64,000 nt of DNA from Erwinia piriflorinigrans CFBP 5888 (GTDB lineage: Bacteria > Pseudomonadota > Gammaproteobacteria > Enterobacterales > Enterobacteriaceae), in contig NZ_CAHS01000013.1 in assembly GCF_001050515.1 (NCBI RefSeq), forward strand, positions 1 through 64,000, written 5' to 3'. The notes under the pieces were generated by a model. It was not told where the DNA came from. It ran no database searches and was given only the letters and a program-made list of their open reading frames with translations. This document shows positions 35,304 through 45,413 of this stretch, piece after piece; within the stretch, counting starts at the first letter, position 1, and the number at the start of each line of letters is the position of its first letter. The translations under genes were made by a program, and so were the position numbers.

Positions 35304-36071
35304 ATGTGCGAACTGCTCGGGATGAGCGCCAATGTCCCGACGGACATCTGTTTTAGTTTTACCGGGCTGGTGCAGCGCGGTGGTGGAACCGGTCCACATA
35401 AAGATGGCTGGGGCATTACCTTCTATGAAGGGAAAGGCTGCCGCACATTCAAAGATCCGCAGCCCAGCTTTCAGTCACCCATTGCCCGTCTGGTACAGGA
35501 CTATCCCATCAAATCGCGATCGGTGGTGGCACATATCCGCCAAGCTAACCGGGGTGAAGTTTCGCTGGAGAATACCCATCCATTTACCCGTGAATTGTGG
35601 GGACGTAACTGGACCTATGCGCATAATGGCCAGTTAAGAGGGTATAAAAACCTGGATACCGGCCCGTATCGCCCGGTGGGTGAAACCGACAGCGAACTGG
35701 CATTCTGCTGGCTGCTGCATAAGCTGACCACGCGCTATCCGCGTACGCCGGGAAACTGGCCTGCGGTGTTCCGCTATATTGCCGAGCTGGCGCAGGAGAT
35801 GCGTGAAAAAGGCGTATTCAATATGCTGCTGTCAGATGGTCGCTACCTGATGGCTTTCTGCTCAACCAATCTTTTCTGGATCACCCGACGTGCGCCGTTC
35901 GGTAAAGCCAAGCTGCTGGATCAGGACGTGGAAATTGATTTTCAGCAGCAGACCACGCCGAATGACGTGGTTACCGTGGTGGCGACTCAGCCGCTGACGG
36001 CGAATGAAACCTGGCACAAGATTGCGCCAGGGGAATGGGCATTATTTTACCTGGGAGAGCGCGAGGGCTGA
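35304..36071 (+). CDS. yafJ: YafJ, class II glutamine amidotransferase-like protein
   Basis: A 255-residue Ntn-type glutaminase domain. The catalytic Cys is Cys2 ([10 protein letters not shown]), exposed after Met removal; [22 protein letters not shown] and YAHNGQLRG are the other active-site loops. It is a stand-alone glutaminase with unknown acceptor, conserved between gmhA and dpaA. The 3' end overlaps convergent dpaA by 30 bases. Confidence 0.92.
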   Translation: MCELLGMSANVPTDICFSFTGLVQRGGGTGPHKDGWGITFYEGKGCRTFKDPQPSFQSPIARLVQDYPIKSRSVVAHIRQANRGEVSLENTHPFTRELWGRNWTYAHNGQLRGYKNLDTGPYRPVGETDSELAFCWLLHKLTTRYPRTPGNWPAVFRYIAELAQEMREKGVFNMLLSDGRYLMAFCSTNLFWITRRAPFGKAKLLDQDVEIDFQQQTTPNDVVTVVATQPLTANETWHKIAPGEWALFYLGEREG

Positions 36072-36776
36072 TGTCGGCGCTGCCGAGCCGTTGGTCAGCG
36101 GGCGGCCCAGCACATATTTACCGTTGCTCACGGCAACGGCCGGGGGCTGTTTGGTCTGCAAAAATTGCGCGTAGCCAGGCTGTAGCTGCTTCCAGAAGCT
36201 AATATCGGTTGAGTAGCGGTGGCGCTGCATGTTGCTCTCGGTCATGCGGAACGGATAGATACTCACCGCTATACGCGGCTGCCCATTGCGCAGCGCGGCT
36301 TCTACATAGTGATAGATCTCATCCATATAAGCATCCGTCATCGCGTAGCAGCCGATCGACACGCAGTTGCCGTGGATCATCAGGTATTTACCTTGATAGC
36401 CCTGCTGGCGATCGTACTCATTGGGGAAACCGACGTTAATCGCCCGATAGAAACGACTGTCAGGCTTCAGCTGGGACAAACTCACGTTATAAAACCCTTC
36501 CGGGCTTTTGAAATCACCCGGTACGCGTTTCGGACCCAGTCCACCGGAAAACTTGCAGATGGGGTAACTGTTAATTAAACGGTATTCATTGCCAATTTTG
36601 CCGTACAGTTCCAGCGTACGCTCTTCCTTAAAGATTTGCAGATACACGGGAACACCCACTAACTGTTTTCTTAGTTCTTTGCTTACCGGCGCCAGAGGTG
36701 TAACCGTATCAGGTACGCTGGCGAAGACAACTGCTGGCAGGAAAATCATCGCAATCAGCAGTGCGAATTTGCCCAT
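36042..36776 (-). CDS. dpaA: DpaA (YafK), L,D-transpeptidase-fold peptidoglycan-Lpp amidase
   Basis: A YkuD-domain protein of 244 residues that, in E. coli, detaches the Braun lipoprotein from peptidoglycan. A signal peptide ends near VFAS. The active-site motif reads [18 protein letters not shown], with the catalytic Cys in SIGCYAM. The order yafJ-dpaA-dinB is the enterobacterial one. C-terminal residues overlap yafJ. Confidence 0.92.
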   Translation of the reverse strand: MGKFALLIAMIFLPAVVFASVPDTVTPLAPVSKELRKQLVGVPVYLQIFKEERTLELYGKIGNEYRLINSYPICKFSGGLGPKRVPGDFKSPEGFYNVSLSQLKPDSRFYRAINVGFPNEYDRQQGYQGKYLMIHGNCVSIGCYAMTDAYMDEIYHYVEAALRNGQPRIAVSIYPFRMTESNMQRHRYSTDISFWKQLQPGYAQFLQTKQPPAVAVSNGKYVLGRPLTNGSAAPTSALALSQVK

Positions 36777-36956
36777 TCTGTTTCTCTTGAAAGTAGGGGG
36801 GGAAGCAGCGCCGAAAAGCGCCTGTTAAATACAATATCGGAAGATTCCGCTATTGCCGCGTCACATTAACATTGTCTGTTTTTTTATCAAGTATCGCTGA
36901 TCACAAAATCTTATTATGCGTCTTAGCCTCACCATAGTTGAACTCTTTTAAATCTA

Positions 36957-36972
36957 CTGTATACTTATACAG
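36957..36972. promoter_or_regulatory. LexA box of dinB
   Basis: CTGT-ATACTTAT-ACAG fits the LexA consensus CTGT-N8-ACAG perfectly and lies 18 bases before the dinB start, so dinB is under SOS control. Confidence 0.93.
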
Positions 36973-36990
36973 TATTGTCGGGGGAGGGAT

Positions 36991-38046
36991 ATGCGCAAAA
37001 TCATTCATGTGGATATGGACTGCTTTTTTGCTGCGGTAGAAATGCGTGATAATCCCAGCCTGCGCGACATTCCTGTTGCTATTGGCGGCAGTGAGACGCA
37101 GCGCGGTGTAATCAGTACCGCCAACTATCCGGCACGAGAATATGGTGTGCGTAGCGCCATGTCGACGGCGATGGCGCTGAAGCTCTGTCCCCATTTGACG
37201 GTGGTCCGTGGCCGCTATGAAGCTTACAAAGAAGTCAGCGTGCAAATTCGCGATATTTTCTCCCGCTATACCCCACTGATTGAACCCCTCTCGCTGGATG
37301 AGGCCTACCTTGACGTTACCGACAGTCCGCACTGCCAGGGTTCTGCTACGCTGATTGCACGTCAAATCCGTGACACCATCAGCCGGGAGCTGAATTTGAC
37401 GGCTTCCGCCGGAGTCGCACCCATAAAATTTTTGGCAAAAATTGCCTCGGATATGAATAAACCCAACGGTCAGTTTGTGATTACGCCAGAGGAAGTGCCT
37501 GACTTCCTGCTGCGCCTGCCGCTGGCGAAAATTCCAGGGGTGGGAAAGGTCACCGCGCGCAAGCTGGAGGAGTTGGGGCTTACCACCTGCACCGATGTAC
37601 AGAAAACCGATTTGTCGATGTTGCTGAAGCGCTTTGGCAAGTTTGGTCGCGTGCTTTGGGAGCGTTGCAACGGCATTGATGACCGCGAGGTGATCGTCGA
37701 GCGCGAGCGCAAATCTCTCGGCGTAGAGCGCACGCTGTCGCAGGATATTCATAGCTGGGAAGCCTGTCTGGACATTATTGATCTGTTGTACGACGAGCTG
37801 GAGCGGCGGTTAAGTAAAATAAAACCGGACAGGCTGATTGCACGTCAGGGGGTTAAGCTGAAATTTACTGATTTCCAGCAAACCACACAGGAACATGTCT
37901 GGCCGGAGCTGAATAAAGCGGATTTGATTGAGGTGGCGCGCAAAAGCTGGGATGAGCGGAGGGCAGGGCGCGGAGTCAGGCTGATTGGGCTGCATGTCAC
38001 ACTGCTGGATCCACAGCTGGAACGGCAGCTGCTGTTAGGGCTGTAA
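36991..38046 (+). CDS. dinB: DNA polymerase IV
   Basis: A Y-family translesion polymerase of 351 residues, the same length as in E. coli. Catalytic carboxylates are in HVDMDCFFAAVEMRDNP and SLDEAYLDV; the HhH region has KIPGVGKVTARKLEELG. The extreme C terminus (QLLLGL) matches the beta-clamp-binding motif. A LexA box precedes it. Confidence 0.96.
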   Translation: MRKIIHVDMDCFFAAVEMRDNPSLRDIPVAIGGSETQRGVISTANYPAREYGVRSAMSTAMALKLCPHLTVVRGRYEAYKEVSVQIRDIFSRYTPLIEPLSLDEAYLDVTDSPHCQGSATLIARQIRDTISRELNLTASAGVAPIKFLAKIASDMNKPNGQFVITPEEVPDFLLRLPLAKIPGVGKVTARKLEELGLTTCTDVQKTDLSMLLKRFGKFGRVLWERCNGIDDREVIVERERKSLGVERTLSQDIHSWEACLDIIDLLYDELERRLSKIKPDRLIARQGVKLKFTDFQQTTQEHVWPELNKADLIEVARKSWDERRAGRGVRLIGLHVTLLDPQLERQLLLGL

Positions 38047-38076
38047 GTCACCCATAGATGCAAATGTCAGATTGCG

Positions 38077-38122
38077 ATGCGCCTGTCAGGGGGCTGCTGG
38101 TCACAGAGCCTTACAGGCGCAT
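38077..38122. terminator. Long hairpin between dinB and the chitinase-like gene
   Basis: A perfect 10-bp inverted repeat, ATGCGCCTGT (38077-38086) and ACAGGCGCAT (38113-38122), encloses a second small stem (GGCT with AGCC). It lies 30 bases past dinB and 32 bases beyond the stop of the convergent chitinase gene. No long T run follows, so it may act as a transcript-end stabiliser for both. Confidence 0.5.
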
Positions 38123-38153
38123 ATGAAAAACCTTCGTCTATGCCGGAGGGTAT

Positions 38154-39194
38154 TTATTCAGATATTGTGCCGTCACCACTGATCATATCGCCGTAGCGCT
38201 TGATAAACTCCCAGTCATAAGATTTACCGTTTTTATCAAAACCCGCATCCCAGTTGACTGACCATGTCATCAGGCCCCTGACAGGTTGACCGCCATCCTC
38301 AAGACGCTTTAAGGCATTCAACGTATCTGAGGGATTAATTACATAGCCGGTGGCGGCGGCATCAATATTAGAGGGAAGACCTATGGCAAATTTATCATTG
38401 GGGATCTGGATAAAGCCGCGTGTACCATTAATAATACTGTCGGTCAGATAATAAAGAAAATCCTCTTTCCTGTTATCGTTATTCTGCGTCAGCCATTCAT
38501 TGGTCTCATCGATCCAAAGACCGTCACCACCCTGGTTATAAAACTGTGGCGCAATAAAGTCATAATATCCTTCCAGAGCGCTAATGTAAGCTGCGTAATG
38601 ACTGCCCGTGCGTAAATAAGGAAACTCCGGCGCCATACTGATAATAAAGTGCTTACCTTCTTTACGGTAATGATCTTTAACCAGACGCAGGGCTGCTGGC
38701 AGCACCGTTTGGTTGTCCTTAGCGATAATGGCGGATTGCTCCAGATCAATATCCAGACCGTCAAAGCCATAGGTTTCGACCAGGCGAATAATTTCAACTG
38801 CCAGGGCCTCTTCCTGTCCACTGACCAGCACTATTTCAGCGTCAGCACCGCCCAGAGAAATCAGCACTGCGCGACCTTGAGCATTGAGTACGCCTACCTG
38901 ACGGCGGAACTCTTCATCCGTCATATTATAGGGTTTGAAGGTCGGAATATTGTGTCCTTTCATAAATGCAACGGCGACAATATTATATTGCTCAGGAATA
39001 TCGGTCAGATTCATTTCTTTAAAGCGGCCAAGCTGATACCCCTGAGATCCTTCCGCTGCCCAGTTATGCCAGAATCCCATGATAAATTGCTTCCCGCTCA
39101 TATCGGGCATGTCAGAAGCAGCATCATCGATGTGATTTTTTAGTGTAGCCGTAACTTCTGGATTGAGTTCGGCTGGTTGTTTGGATCCGTACAT
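38154..39194 (-). CDS. GH18 chitinase-like glycoside hydrolase
   Basis: A 346-residue glycoside hydrolase family 18 protein. The catalytic DxxDxDxE motif is FDGLDIDLE (residues 144-152, acid Glu152). SLGG (about 113-116) is the second family motif, and SMAPEFPYL with DFIAPQFYNQGG forms the later barrel strands. No signal peptide is seen, so export, if any, is by another route; some insect-associated toxin-complex chitinases share this form. AAGGAG precedes the ATG by six bases. It sits where E. coli has yafNOP and prfH. Confidence 0.87.
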   Translation of the reverse strand: MYGSKQPAELNPEVTATLKNHIDDAASDMPDMSGKQFIMGFWHNWAAEGSQGYQLGRFKEMNLTDIPEQYNIVAVAFMKGHNIPTFKPYNMTDEEFRRQVGVLNAQGRAVLISLGGADAEIVLVSGQEEALAVEIIRLVETYGFDGLDIDLEQSAIIAKDNQTVLPAALRLVKDHYRKEGKHFIISMAPEFPYLRTGSHYAAYISALEGYYDFIAPQFYNQGGDGLWIDETNEWLTQNNDNRKEDFLYYLTDSIINGTRGFIQIPNDKFAIGLPSNIDAAATGYVINPSDTLNALKRLEDGGQPVRGLMTWSVNWDAGFDKNGKSYDWEFIKRYGDMISGDGTISE

Positions 39195-39838
39195 TTTTAG
39201 CTCCTTGAATACTCTTTATCATTACGCGGCACCTTATTAAATAAGATGAACCGCTATTGCATAAAATAATCCTCTGCCGATACAGGCTAAGAGTGCTATT
39301 TATGAAAGGTTATTAAGTGTTGATGTGTCGGCCGATGTATAAATCAGCAGGTGCAATTATTCCATTAATTATCTTTGGCTGGTTGCCCTCCATTGTTAAC
39401 TGCATTCGGTTTTCAGGATAATATGAGCGCAGTGTCGTATTGTGTAAGTTAATAACTAAGAGTTTTCTTGTTGGTTAATAGTGATTCAGGAGGTGTGCTT
39501 TAGCAAGCACAACAGAAAAGCATTTTTATTTCTTATTCTTCGAAAAGTAATGCATGAATAAACGGTGTGAACAATGGGGGTTGTGGCTAAGACTGAACAA
39601 GAGATACTGGTCAGGGTGACTATTATTTTGCGGAAATGATAAAGGGACGTGATGTTGTTATTTTAAGGCATTGGCTTGAGACGGTTGATAATAGGTCATG
39701 TTTTAGAAATAGCAAGATAACGATAAAATTGATTATTAACGTTAGAGTGATTTATTTTTTAGTTTGGCATCTGTTCGCACCAGTAATAACACCGCCTGGA
39801 CTGACCTTCTTTTTCGGTTGGCCCCGGCGGTGGAGCAA
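39195..39838. other. AT-rich intergenic region
   Basis: 644 bases between the chitinase gene and pepD, visibly AT-rich. An open frame at 39636-39887 has no recognisable domain, runs into pepD and is not called. A short stem TGTGCTT-TAGC-AAGCACA (39494-39511) is the only clear structure. No remnant of yafNOP or prfH was recognised. Confidence 0.55.
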
Positions 39839-41296
39839 TTATTTAACCGGGATCGCCTTTAGCAGCGCGGTCAGTAATTGCCAGTAAAGCCCTACGCTGG
39901 CAATGTGTGCCTGCTCATCGGGAGAGTGGGCTCCGGTGATGGTCGGCCCAATAGAGACCATATCCATCAGTGGATAAGGTTCCTTGAACAGCCCGCACTC
40001 CAGACCGGCATGGATCACCTGGATGCTTGGAGTTTTGTTGAACAGTTTTTCATAGGTTTCGCGTACCAGCGCCATCACCGGCGAACTGCCGTCTGGCTGC
40101 CAGCCAGGATAGCTGCCTTTAGCGACGGTATGCGCGCCAGCCAGCTGGCCCAACGCGGTCAGCATTTCGACGACTGACTGCTTACCGCTGTCGAGCAGTG
40201 AGCGGATCAGGCAGTTAATTTTCGCCTGATTACCGTCAATTTTTACCACGCCGAGGTTTAGCGAGGTTTCCACCACGCCTTTCATGACGTCTGAATTGCG
40301 GATAACCCCGTTCGGGGTACTGTTCAGCAGCGCAACAAAGGCATCACGACTGGAGGCACCCAGTGCCTGTGGCGCGTGGGCGATATCTTCCACCACCAGC
40401 GCGATATTTTTCTCTACCAAACCCAGCTCGTTTTGCAGCGTCAACAGATAACCTGCCGCCACAGACTTCAGCTTGTCCGCGTGCTGGGTGGAGACGGCCA
40501 GCGTGGCATAAGCTTCACGAGGAATTGCATTGCGCAGCGTACCGCCGTTGAAGTCAACCAAACGCAGATCCAGCTGTTGCGCATGGGCAAACAGGAAACG
40601 TGCCAGCAACTTGTTGGCATTGCCCAGACCATGATGAATATCACAGCCGGAATGCCCGCCTTTCAGGCCCTTCAGCGTCAGTTTTATCGTCTGGTGGTCA
40701 GACGGAACCGCTTCAAGATTCAGTTCAAGAGTACTGGTGAAGTCGACGCCACCCGCACAGCCCATGTAGATTTCACCTTCCTCTTCTGAATCGGTATTAA
40801 TCAGAATATCCGCCTGTAGCCAGCCCGGCTGTAAGCCAAACGCGCCAGCCATACCGGTCTCCTCGGTCATGGTGAGCAGTACCTCAAGCGGGCCGTGTTG
40901 CAGGCTGTTATCAGCCAGCACCGCCAGCGCGGAAGCCATACCAATACCGTTATCTGCGCCCAGCGTAGTGCCACGGGCTTTCACCCACTCGCCGTCAACC
41001 CAGGGTTGGATAGGGTCTTGCGTAAAGTCGTGTCGCGTGTCGTTATTTTTCTGTGGCACCATATCCAGATGCGCCTGCAACGCCACCGGTTTACGGTTTT
41101 CATAACCTGACGTGGCCGGCTTACGGATCAAAATGTTGCCGACTTCATCACGCTCGTTCCAGAACCCTTGTTCTGTCGCCCAGGCGGTAATATAGGATGC
41201 CAGCTGTTCTTCATGGTATGAAGGATGGGGAATGGAGCAGATTTTTGCAAAAATGTCCCACAGCGGCTGCGGGGATAACTGAGACAATTCAGACAC
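39839..41296 (-). CDS. pepD: Aminoacyl-histidine dipeptidase (peptidase D)
   Basis: A dinuclear-zinc M20C dipeptidase of 485 residues, cleaving unblocked dipeptides including carnosine. Metal motifs: QAHLDMVPQKN, ADNGIGMA (bridging Asp), MTEETGMAGAFG (catalytic Glu) and NTDSEEEGE. GTG at 41296 is the start, after AGGAGAG; it aligns with E. coli PepD (MSELSQLSPQ). It is divergent from gpt. Confidence 0.96.
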   Translation of the reverse strand: MSELSQLSPQPLWDIFAKICSIPHPSYHEEQLASYITAWATEQGFWNERDEVGNILIRKPATSGYENRKPVALQAHLDMVPQKNNDTRHDFTQDPIQPWVDGEWVKARGTTLGADNGIGMASALAVLADNSLQHGPLEVLLTMTEETGMAGAFGLQPGWLQADILINTDSEEEGEIYMGCAGGVDFTSTLELNLEAVPSDHQTIKLTLKGLKGGHSGCDIHHGLGNANKLLARFLFAHAQQLDLRLVDFNGGTLRNAIPREAYATLAVSTQHADKLKSVAAGYLLTLQNELGLVEKNIALVVEDIAHAPQALGASSRDAFVALLNSTPNGVIRNSDVMKGVVETSLNLGVVKIDGNQAKINCLIRSLLDSGKQSVVEMLTALGQLAGAHTVAKGSYPGWQPDGSSPVMALVRETYEKLFNKTPSIQVIHAGLECGLFKEPYPLMDMVSIGPTITGAHSPDEQAHIASVGLYWQLLTALLKAIPVK

Positions 41297-41558
41297 GTTA
41301 ACTCTCCTGTGTCGGCATCACCGACCTGTCTGACAGGCAGGGGGCGTGCGTGGATAGCGGTTAAAAAATCACGCCAGCGCATCTGGCGCGGTTGCCAAAG
41401 AATATCACCGTTTGTGGGTGCATGCTCCTCTCGCCCAGGGAAAAATAGCGCTACCGGGCGTGGCGGGCTGGTGTTTAGCGGCCCATGTCTCTATAATTCC
41501 GCGCAACCGCTGCCACTGCACATTTTTTGAGCCAATTTTCTTGGTTGGGATTTCTTTT

Positions 41559-42017
41559 ATGAGTGAAAAATACGTCGTCACCTGGGACATGCTGCAAATT
41601 CATGCCCGTAAACTGGCCGCGCGCCTGCTGCCTGCTGAACAGTGGAAAGGCATTATTGCCGTCAGCCGTGGTGGCCTGGTGCCGGCTGCGCTGCTGGCGC
41701 GTGAGCTGTGTATCCGCCATGTGGACACCGTTTGTATCTCCAGCTACGACCATGATAATCAACGTGAAATGAGCGTGTTGAAGCGTGCTGAAGGGGACGG
41801 TGAAGGTTTTATCGTGGTTGACGATCTGGTGGATACCGGCGGTACTGCGCAGGCTATTCGCGATATGTATCCGAAAGCGCATTTTGTTACCATCTTTGCC
41901 AAACCGGCAGGCCGTCCACTGGTCGATGATTATATCATCGATATTCCGCAGAATACCTGGATCGAGCAGCCGTGGGATATGGGTATCGCCTATATTCCTC
42001 CCCTGGTCAAAAGCTGA
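41559..42017 (+). CDS. gpt: Xanthine-guanine phosphoribosyltransferase
   Basis: Salvages guanine and xanthine to GMP and XMP with PRPP at the inner membrane surface. 152 residues as in E. coli. The PRPP loop is [14 protein letters not shown] and the purine site is near WIEQPWDMG. The start [11 protein letters not shown] is conserved; the frame is open 49 codons further upstream without conservation. Confidence 0.96.
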   Translation: MSEKYVVTWDMLQIHARKLAARLLPAEQWKGIIAVSRGGLVPAALLARELCIRHVDTVCISSYDHDNQREMSVLKRAEGDGEGFIVVDDLVDTGGTAQAIRDMYPKAHFVTIFAKPAGRPLVDDYIIDIPQNTWIEQPWDMGIAYIPPLVKS

Positions 42018-42033
42018 TTGATATCGATCAAAG

Positions 42034-42064
42034 CGCGCCCGGTTATGCCGGGCGCGTCTGTTTT
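42034..42064 (+). terminator. Terminator after gpt
   Basis: A 9-bp GC stem, CGCGCCCGG (42034-42042) and CCGGGCGCG (42048-42056), is followed by TCTGTTTT. It closes the gpt transcript. Confidence 0.85.
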
Positions 42065-42133
42065 ACCCTTCGCGTGAAGTCGCGCGCTACGCTAGACTAA
42101 GTAGCCGATAGTACGCCGGAGGATCCGCCTGTT

Positions 42134-43384
42134 ATGCCACCGAAAAATCTCAGCGAAGAACTCTTCAAGCCGCGTTTTAAGCATCCGGAAACCTCATCAC
42201 TGGTACGCCGTGTGCATCACCATCATCCTTTTTCCATTCATTCTGCGCTGGGCGGAGAGTATTCAGTCGGCTGGTATCGCATGATCGAGCGCCTGCTCTG
42301 GGTCTGGCGAGGCCTGTCTCCACAGGAGGTCGTCGAGGTTCTGTCGCGTATTGCGGCAAGCACCAGTGAGCATACTGACGAGCAGCTGCTGGATACGGTG
42401 ATTGGCTACCGTGGAGGCAACTGGATTTATGAGTGGTCAAACCAGGGGGCGTTGTGGCAGCAGAAAGCCAGCCAGGGCGTCGATGAGCAGCAGGCTGGCC
42501 ACTGCTGGCTTCAAGCCGCTAACTTTTACAGCGTGGCGAGTTATCCGCACCTGAAAGAGGACCCGCTGGCAGAACAGGCACAATTACTGGCCAGCCGCGC
42601 TTATCAGCAGGCCACTCTGCTTTTGCCCGGCGAACTGAAAGAGCTGGAGTTTGCTATCCCTGACGGCAGTCCCGTGAGCGGATTCCTTCACATGCCGCCT
42701 GACGCGCGGCCACCTTATCCCACGGTGCTGATGTGTGGCAGCCTCGATTCGCTGCAAAGCGATCACTATCGGCTTTTCCATGACTACCTTGCGCCACACG
42801 GTATCGCTCTGTTGACGCTGGATATGCCTTCGGTGGGCTTTTCTGCTAAATGGAAACTCACCCAGGATACCAGCTTCCTGCACCAGCAGGTGCTGCGCCA
42901 GCTGGAAAACGTCGCCTGGGTTGATCATACCCGCGTGGCGGCCTTTGGTTACCGCTTTGGCGCTAATGTAGCGGTCAGGCTCGCCTGTCTGGAAACGCAT
43001 CGTCTGCGTGCGGTGGCCTGCCTCGGGCCAATAGTGCATCGTTTGCTGACTGATACCGACTTACAAGACAGAGTACCGGATATGTATATGGATATGCTGG
43101 CCAGCAGGCTGGGGATGTCCGGGACTTCTGACAGCACATTGCGAACTGAACTGAGTCGCTTTTCGCTGAAAACACAGGGCCTGCTGGGCCGTCGTTCACC
43201 CACTCCAATGCTTTCTGCCTGCTGGGCGGATGATCCTTTCAGCCCGGAAGAAGAGTCGCGGCTGATCGTTAACTCATCCAGCGCCGGACGACTGATAAAA
43301 ATCCCTACTTCCCCGGCGGGGAGCCGCTTCGACAAGGCTTTGCGCGATATGTCTGACTGGCTGTTAGCTAAATTAACGCTATAA
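42134..43384 (+). CDS. frsA: FrsA, fermentation-respiration switch protein (esterase fold)
   Basis: A 416-residue alpha/beta-hydrolase-fold protein matching E. coli FrsA, which binds unphosphorylated EIIA-Glc and promotes fermentation. N-terminal [15 protein letters not shown] and the central [37 protein letters not shown] and [17 protein letters not shown] are characteristic. The nucleophile position reads GYRFGAN instead of GxSxG, as in E. coli, so classical esterase activity is doubtful. Confidence 0.94.
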   Translation: MPPKNLSEELFKPRFKHPETSSLVRRVHHHHPFSIHSALGGEYSVGWYRMIERLLWVWRGLSPQEVVEVLSRIAASTSEHTDEQLLDTVIGYRGGNWIYEWSNQGALWQQKASQGVDEQQAGHCWLQAANFYSVASYPHLKEDPLAEQAQLLASRAYQQATLLLPGELKELEFAIPDGSPVSGFLHMPPDARPPYPTVLMCGSLDSLQSDHYRLFHDYLAPHGIALLTLDMPSVGFSAKWKLTQDTSFLHQQVLRQLENVAWVDHTRVAAFGYRFGANVAVRLACLETHRLRAVACLGPIVHRLLTDTDLQDRVPDMYMDMLASRLGMSGTSDSTLRTELSRFSLKTQGLLGRRSPTPMLSACWADDPFSPEEESRLIVNSSSAGRLIKIPTSPAGSRFDKALRDMSDWLLAKLTL

Positions 43385-43440
43385 GTTGCTAAAACTCATG
43401 TTTTTGCTACAACTATAGGCTCAACCAAGGAGGTTAAGCG

Positions 43441-43842
43441 ATGACGTTACCGAGTGGACACCCTAAGAGTCGAATAATTAAGCGTTTTCACTCTTTAGGT
43501 CCTTACATCCGTGAAAGTAAGTGCGAAGGCGACCGTTTCTTCTTTGACTGTCTGGCAGTCTGCGTCAATGTAAAACCGCAACCGGAACTGCGTGAATTCT
43601 GGGGATGGTGGATGGAGCTTGAAGCCCATGCGGACCATTTTACCTATGAGTACCACTTTGGCCTGTTCGATAAAGAAGGCAACTGGAAGCCGACGACAGT
43701 CAAGGGTAAGGATAATAATGCCCGTCTCGAAGAGACGTTACGTAACTTCCACGAGCGTTTGAAAGCGCTACTGGCTGAGCTGGATCTCGAACTGATCCCG
43801 GCGACGGATTTTGCAGACCAGCCGGTGAAACTTACCGCCTGA
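43441..43842 (+). CDS. crl: Crl, sigma-S-specific transcription activator
   Basis: A 133-residue protein that binds RpoS and favours its assembly with core RNA polymerase. The conserved Crl segments [21 protein letters not shown] and [24 protein letters not shown] are intact. AAGGAGG lies seven bases before the ATG. It is followed by a strong bidirectional terminator. Confidence 0.95.
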   Translation: MTLPSGHPKSRIIKRFHSLGPYIRESKCEGDRFFFDCLAVCVNVKPQPELREFWGWWMELEAHADHFTYEYHFGLFDKEGNWKPTTVKGKDNNARLEETLRNFHERLKALLAELDLELIPATDFADQPVKLTA

Positions 43843-43850
43843 CAAGCGTA

Positions 43851-43890
43851 AATAACCCGGGCTGGATTGCTCCAGCCCGGGTTATTTGTC
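43851..43890. terminator. Bidirectional terminator between crl and the porin gene
   Basis: A perfect 16-bp stem, AATAACCCGGGCTGGA (43851-43866) with TCCAGCCCGGGTTATT (43871-43886), has a TTGC loop. AT-rich ends on both sides allow termination in either direction for the convergent crl and porin genes. Confidence 0.9.
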
Positions 43891-43961
43891 GTTCAGCCCG
43901 ACAGGCCATGTCAGTTGCGTCAACGCTGACCCGCCAATGCCCCGTCAACGTATCAGATCAA

Positions 43962-45116
43962 TCAGAACTGATACATCAGACCGACAGCGACGATATCATC
44001 ACTATTCAGGTTCAGCTTATTGTTTTTGTTCAGCAGGTTGACTTTGTAGTCGACGAAGGTCGACATGTTTTTGTTAAAGTAGTAAGTGGCACCGAAATCA
44101 ACGAATTTGACCAGATCGGCATCACCAATGCCGTTTTCAATATCTTTAGCTTTGGTTTGCACGTAAGCCAGCGATGGACGCAGGCCTGAATCGAACTGAT
44201 ACTGGGCAACCAGTTCAGTATTCTGCACTTTGTTGACGTAACCAGAAATGGTGGTTGGACTGGTGTTACCGGCAAAGGTATACGAAGCGCCGCTAAGTGG
44301 ATTCATGTTACGCGTTTCAGCGTAAGTTGCCGCCAGATAGACGCCGTTGTTGTCATATTTTAATCCCGTTGCCCAGGCTTCCGCCTTTTCACCAGAACCG
44401 TAGGCAGCCATTTTCTGGCTGGTGGTTGAGGTGGCGCTGTTGGCATTCAGACGGTTAGCTGAAGACATGGCACCATTAATGGTCAGGCCATCAATGATTT
44501 TATAAGACAATGAAGCGCCGTAGCCGTCACCGTTTGACACATTGGTGGCTCGAGTGCTTGAACCTTCGTTCTTACCCTGATATTGCAAGGCTAATTTCAG
44601 GCCATCAACCAGACCGAAGAAATCGTTGTTACGCCAGGTTAGCATGCCGTTACCACGAGTCAGCATATAGGTATCGGCACGGGTATAACCGGTTGCGCCA
44701 AATTCTGGCATCATATCGGTGAAGGCTTCGACGTCATAAATCACGCCATAGTTACGACCGTAGTCAATGGAACCAAAATCTTTCAGTTTCAGACCGGCAA
44801 AGCCGAGACGGGTTTTGTTACCTGACTGCGCATCGTTGCTGCCTTCTGAATTGCTCAGGCTGAAGTTGTATTCCCACTGACCATAGCCGGTCAGCAGGTC
44901 GTTAATCTGGGTTTGCCCTTTGAAGCCGATACGGGTATAGGATTTATCAGCATTGTTGCTGGCATTGGTATCCGCATCGCTCAAGTAGCGCATCGCTTTG
45001 ATTTTGCCGTAGAAATCCAGTTTGTTGCTGTCTTTATTGTAAATTTCTGCGGCCTGAGCCGCGCTGGTGATGGTCAGAGCTGCGGTTAAAATTGCCAGTG
45101 TGCGTTTCTTCATCAT
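43962..45116 (-). CDS. phoE: Trimeric general porin, PhoE-type
   Basis: An outer-membrane porin of 384 residues with a signal peptide cleaved after AQA, mature start AEIYNKDSNKLDFYGKIKA. The L3 constriction loop includes SIDYGRNYGVIYDVEAFTDMMPEFG, and the C terminus ends in the porin signal DIVAVGLMYQF with terminal Phe. Position between crl and proB and the KIKAM start fit PhoE, though OmpC/OmpF-like loops leave the ion preference open. No clear Pho box was found in the 297-base upstream region. ATG at 45113 is an alternative start. Confidence 0.88.
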   Translation of the reverse strand: MMKKRTLAILTAALTITSAAQAAEIYNKDSNKLDFYGKIKAMRYLSDADTNASNNADKSYTRIGFKGQTQINDLLTGYGQWEYNFSLSNSEGSNDAQSGNKTRLGFAGLKLKDFGSIDYGRNYGVIYDVEAFTDMMPEFGATGYTRADTYMLTRGNGMLTWRNNDFFGLVDGLKLALQYQGKNEGSSTRATNVSNGDGYGASLSYKIIDGLTINGAMSSANRLNANSATSTTSQKMAAYGSGEKAEAWATGLKYDNNGVYLAATYAETRNMNPLSGASYTFAGNTSPTTISGYVNKVQNTELVAQYQFDSGLRPSLAYVQTKAKDIENGIGDADLVKFVDFGATYYFNKNMSTFVDYKVNLLNKNNKLNLNSDDIVAVGLMYQF

Positions 45117-45413
45117 TTTGCTATCAATCCCAAAAGAGTAAAAAATAAATTGCCGCCTTATTTCGGGTTACGGGAGCTGCTAACCTGATTTTTTGGCTAA
45201 TGTTGGCCCGAAGGCTCTTCTTAAAGCACCGACTTTTTACCCTTTTTCTATGTAATATTTATTACACTTCCAAACATTTTTTGCTGGTCGTGAACTTTTG
45301 CATCCGTCAAGGGTCTGGCTTTTTCACCCTTTTCCCCTGCTGGCTGTTGGCTTCAGGCACAACAACTGCTAAAACGTTTCTTTGTACTCTTTTTTACGAA
45401 ACGGCAGGAAATG

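Noticed and set aside
39636-39887. 83-codon open frame before pepD
   Set aside because: Overlaps the pepD 3' end, lacks a convincing ribosome-binding site, and its composition reflects AT-rich intergenic DNA.
45117-45413. Search for a Pho box upstream of the PhoE-type porin
   Set aside because: No CTGTCATA-like repeats were visible, so phosphate control is not claimed.
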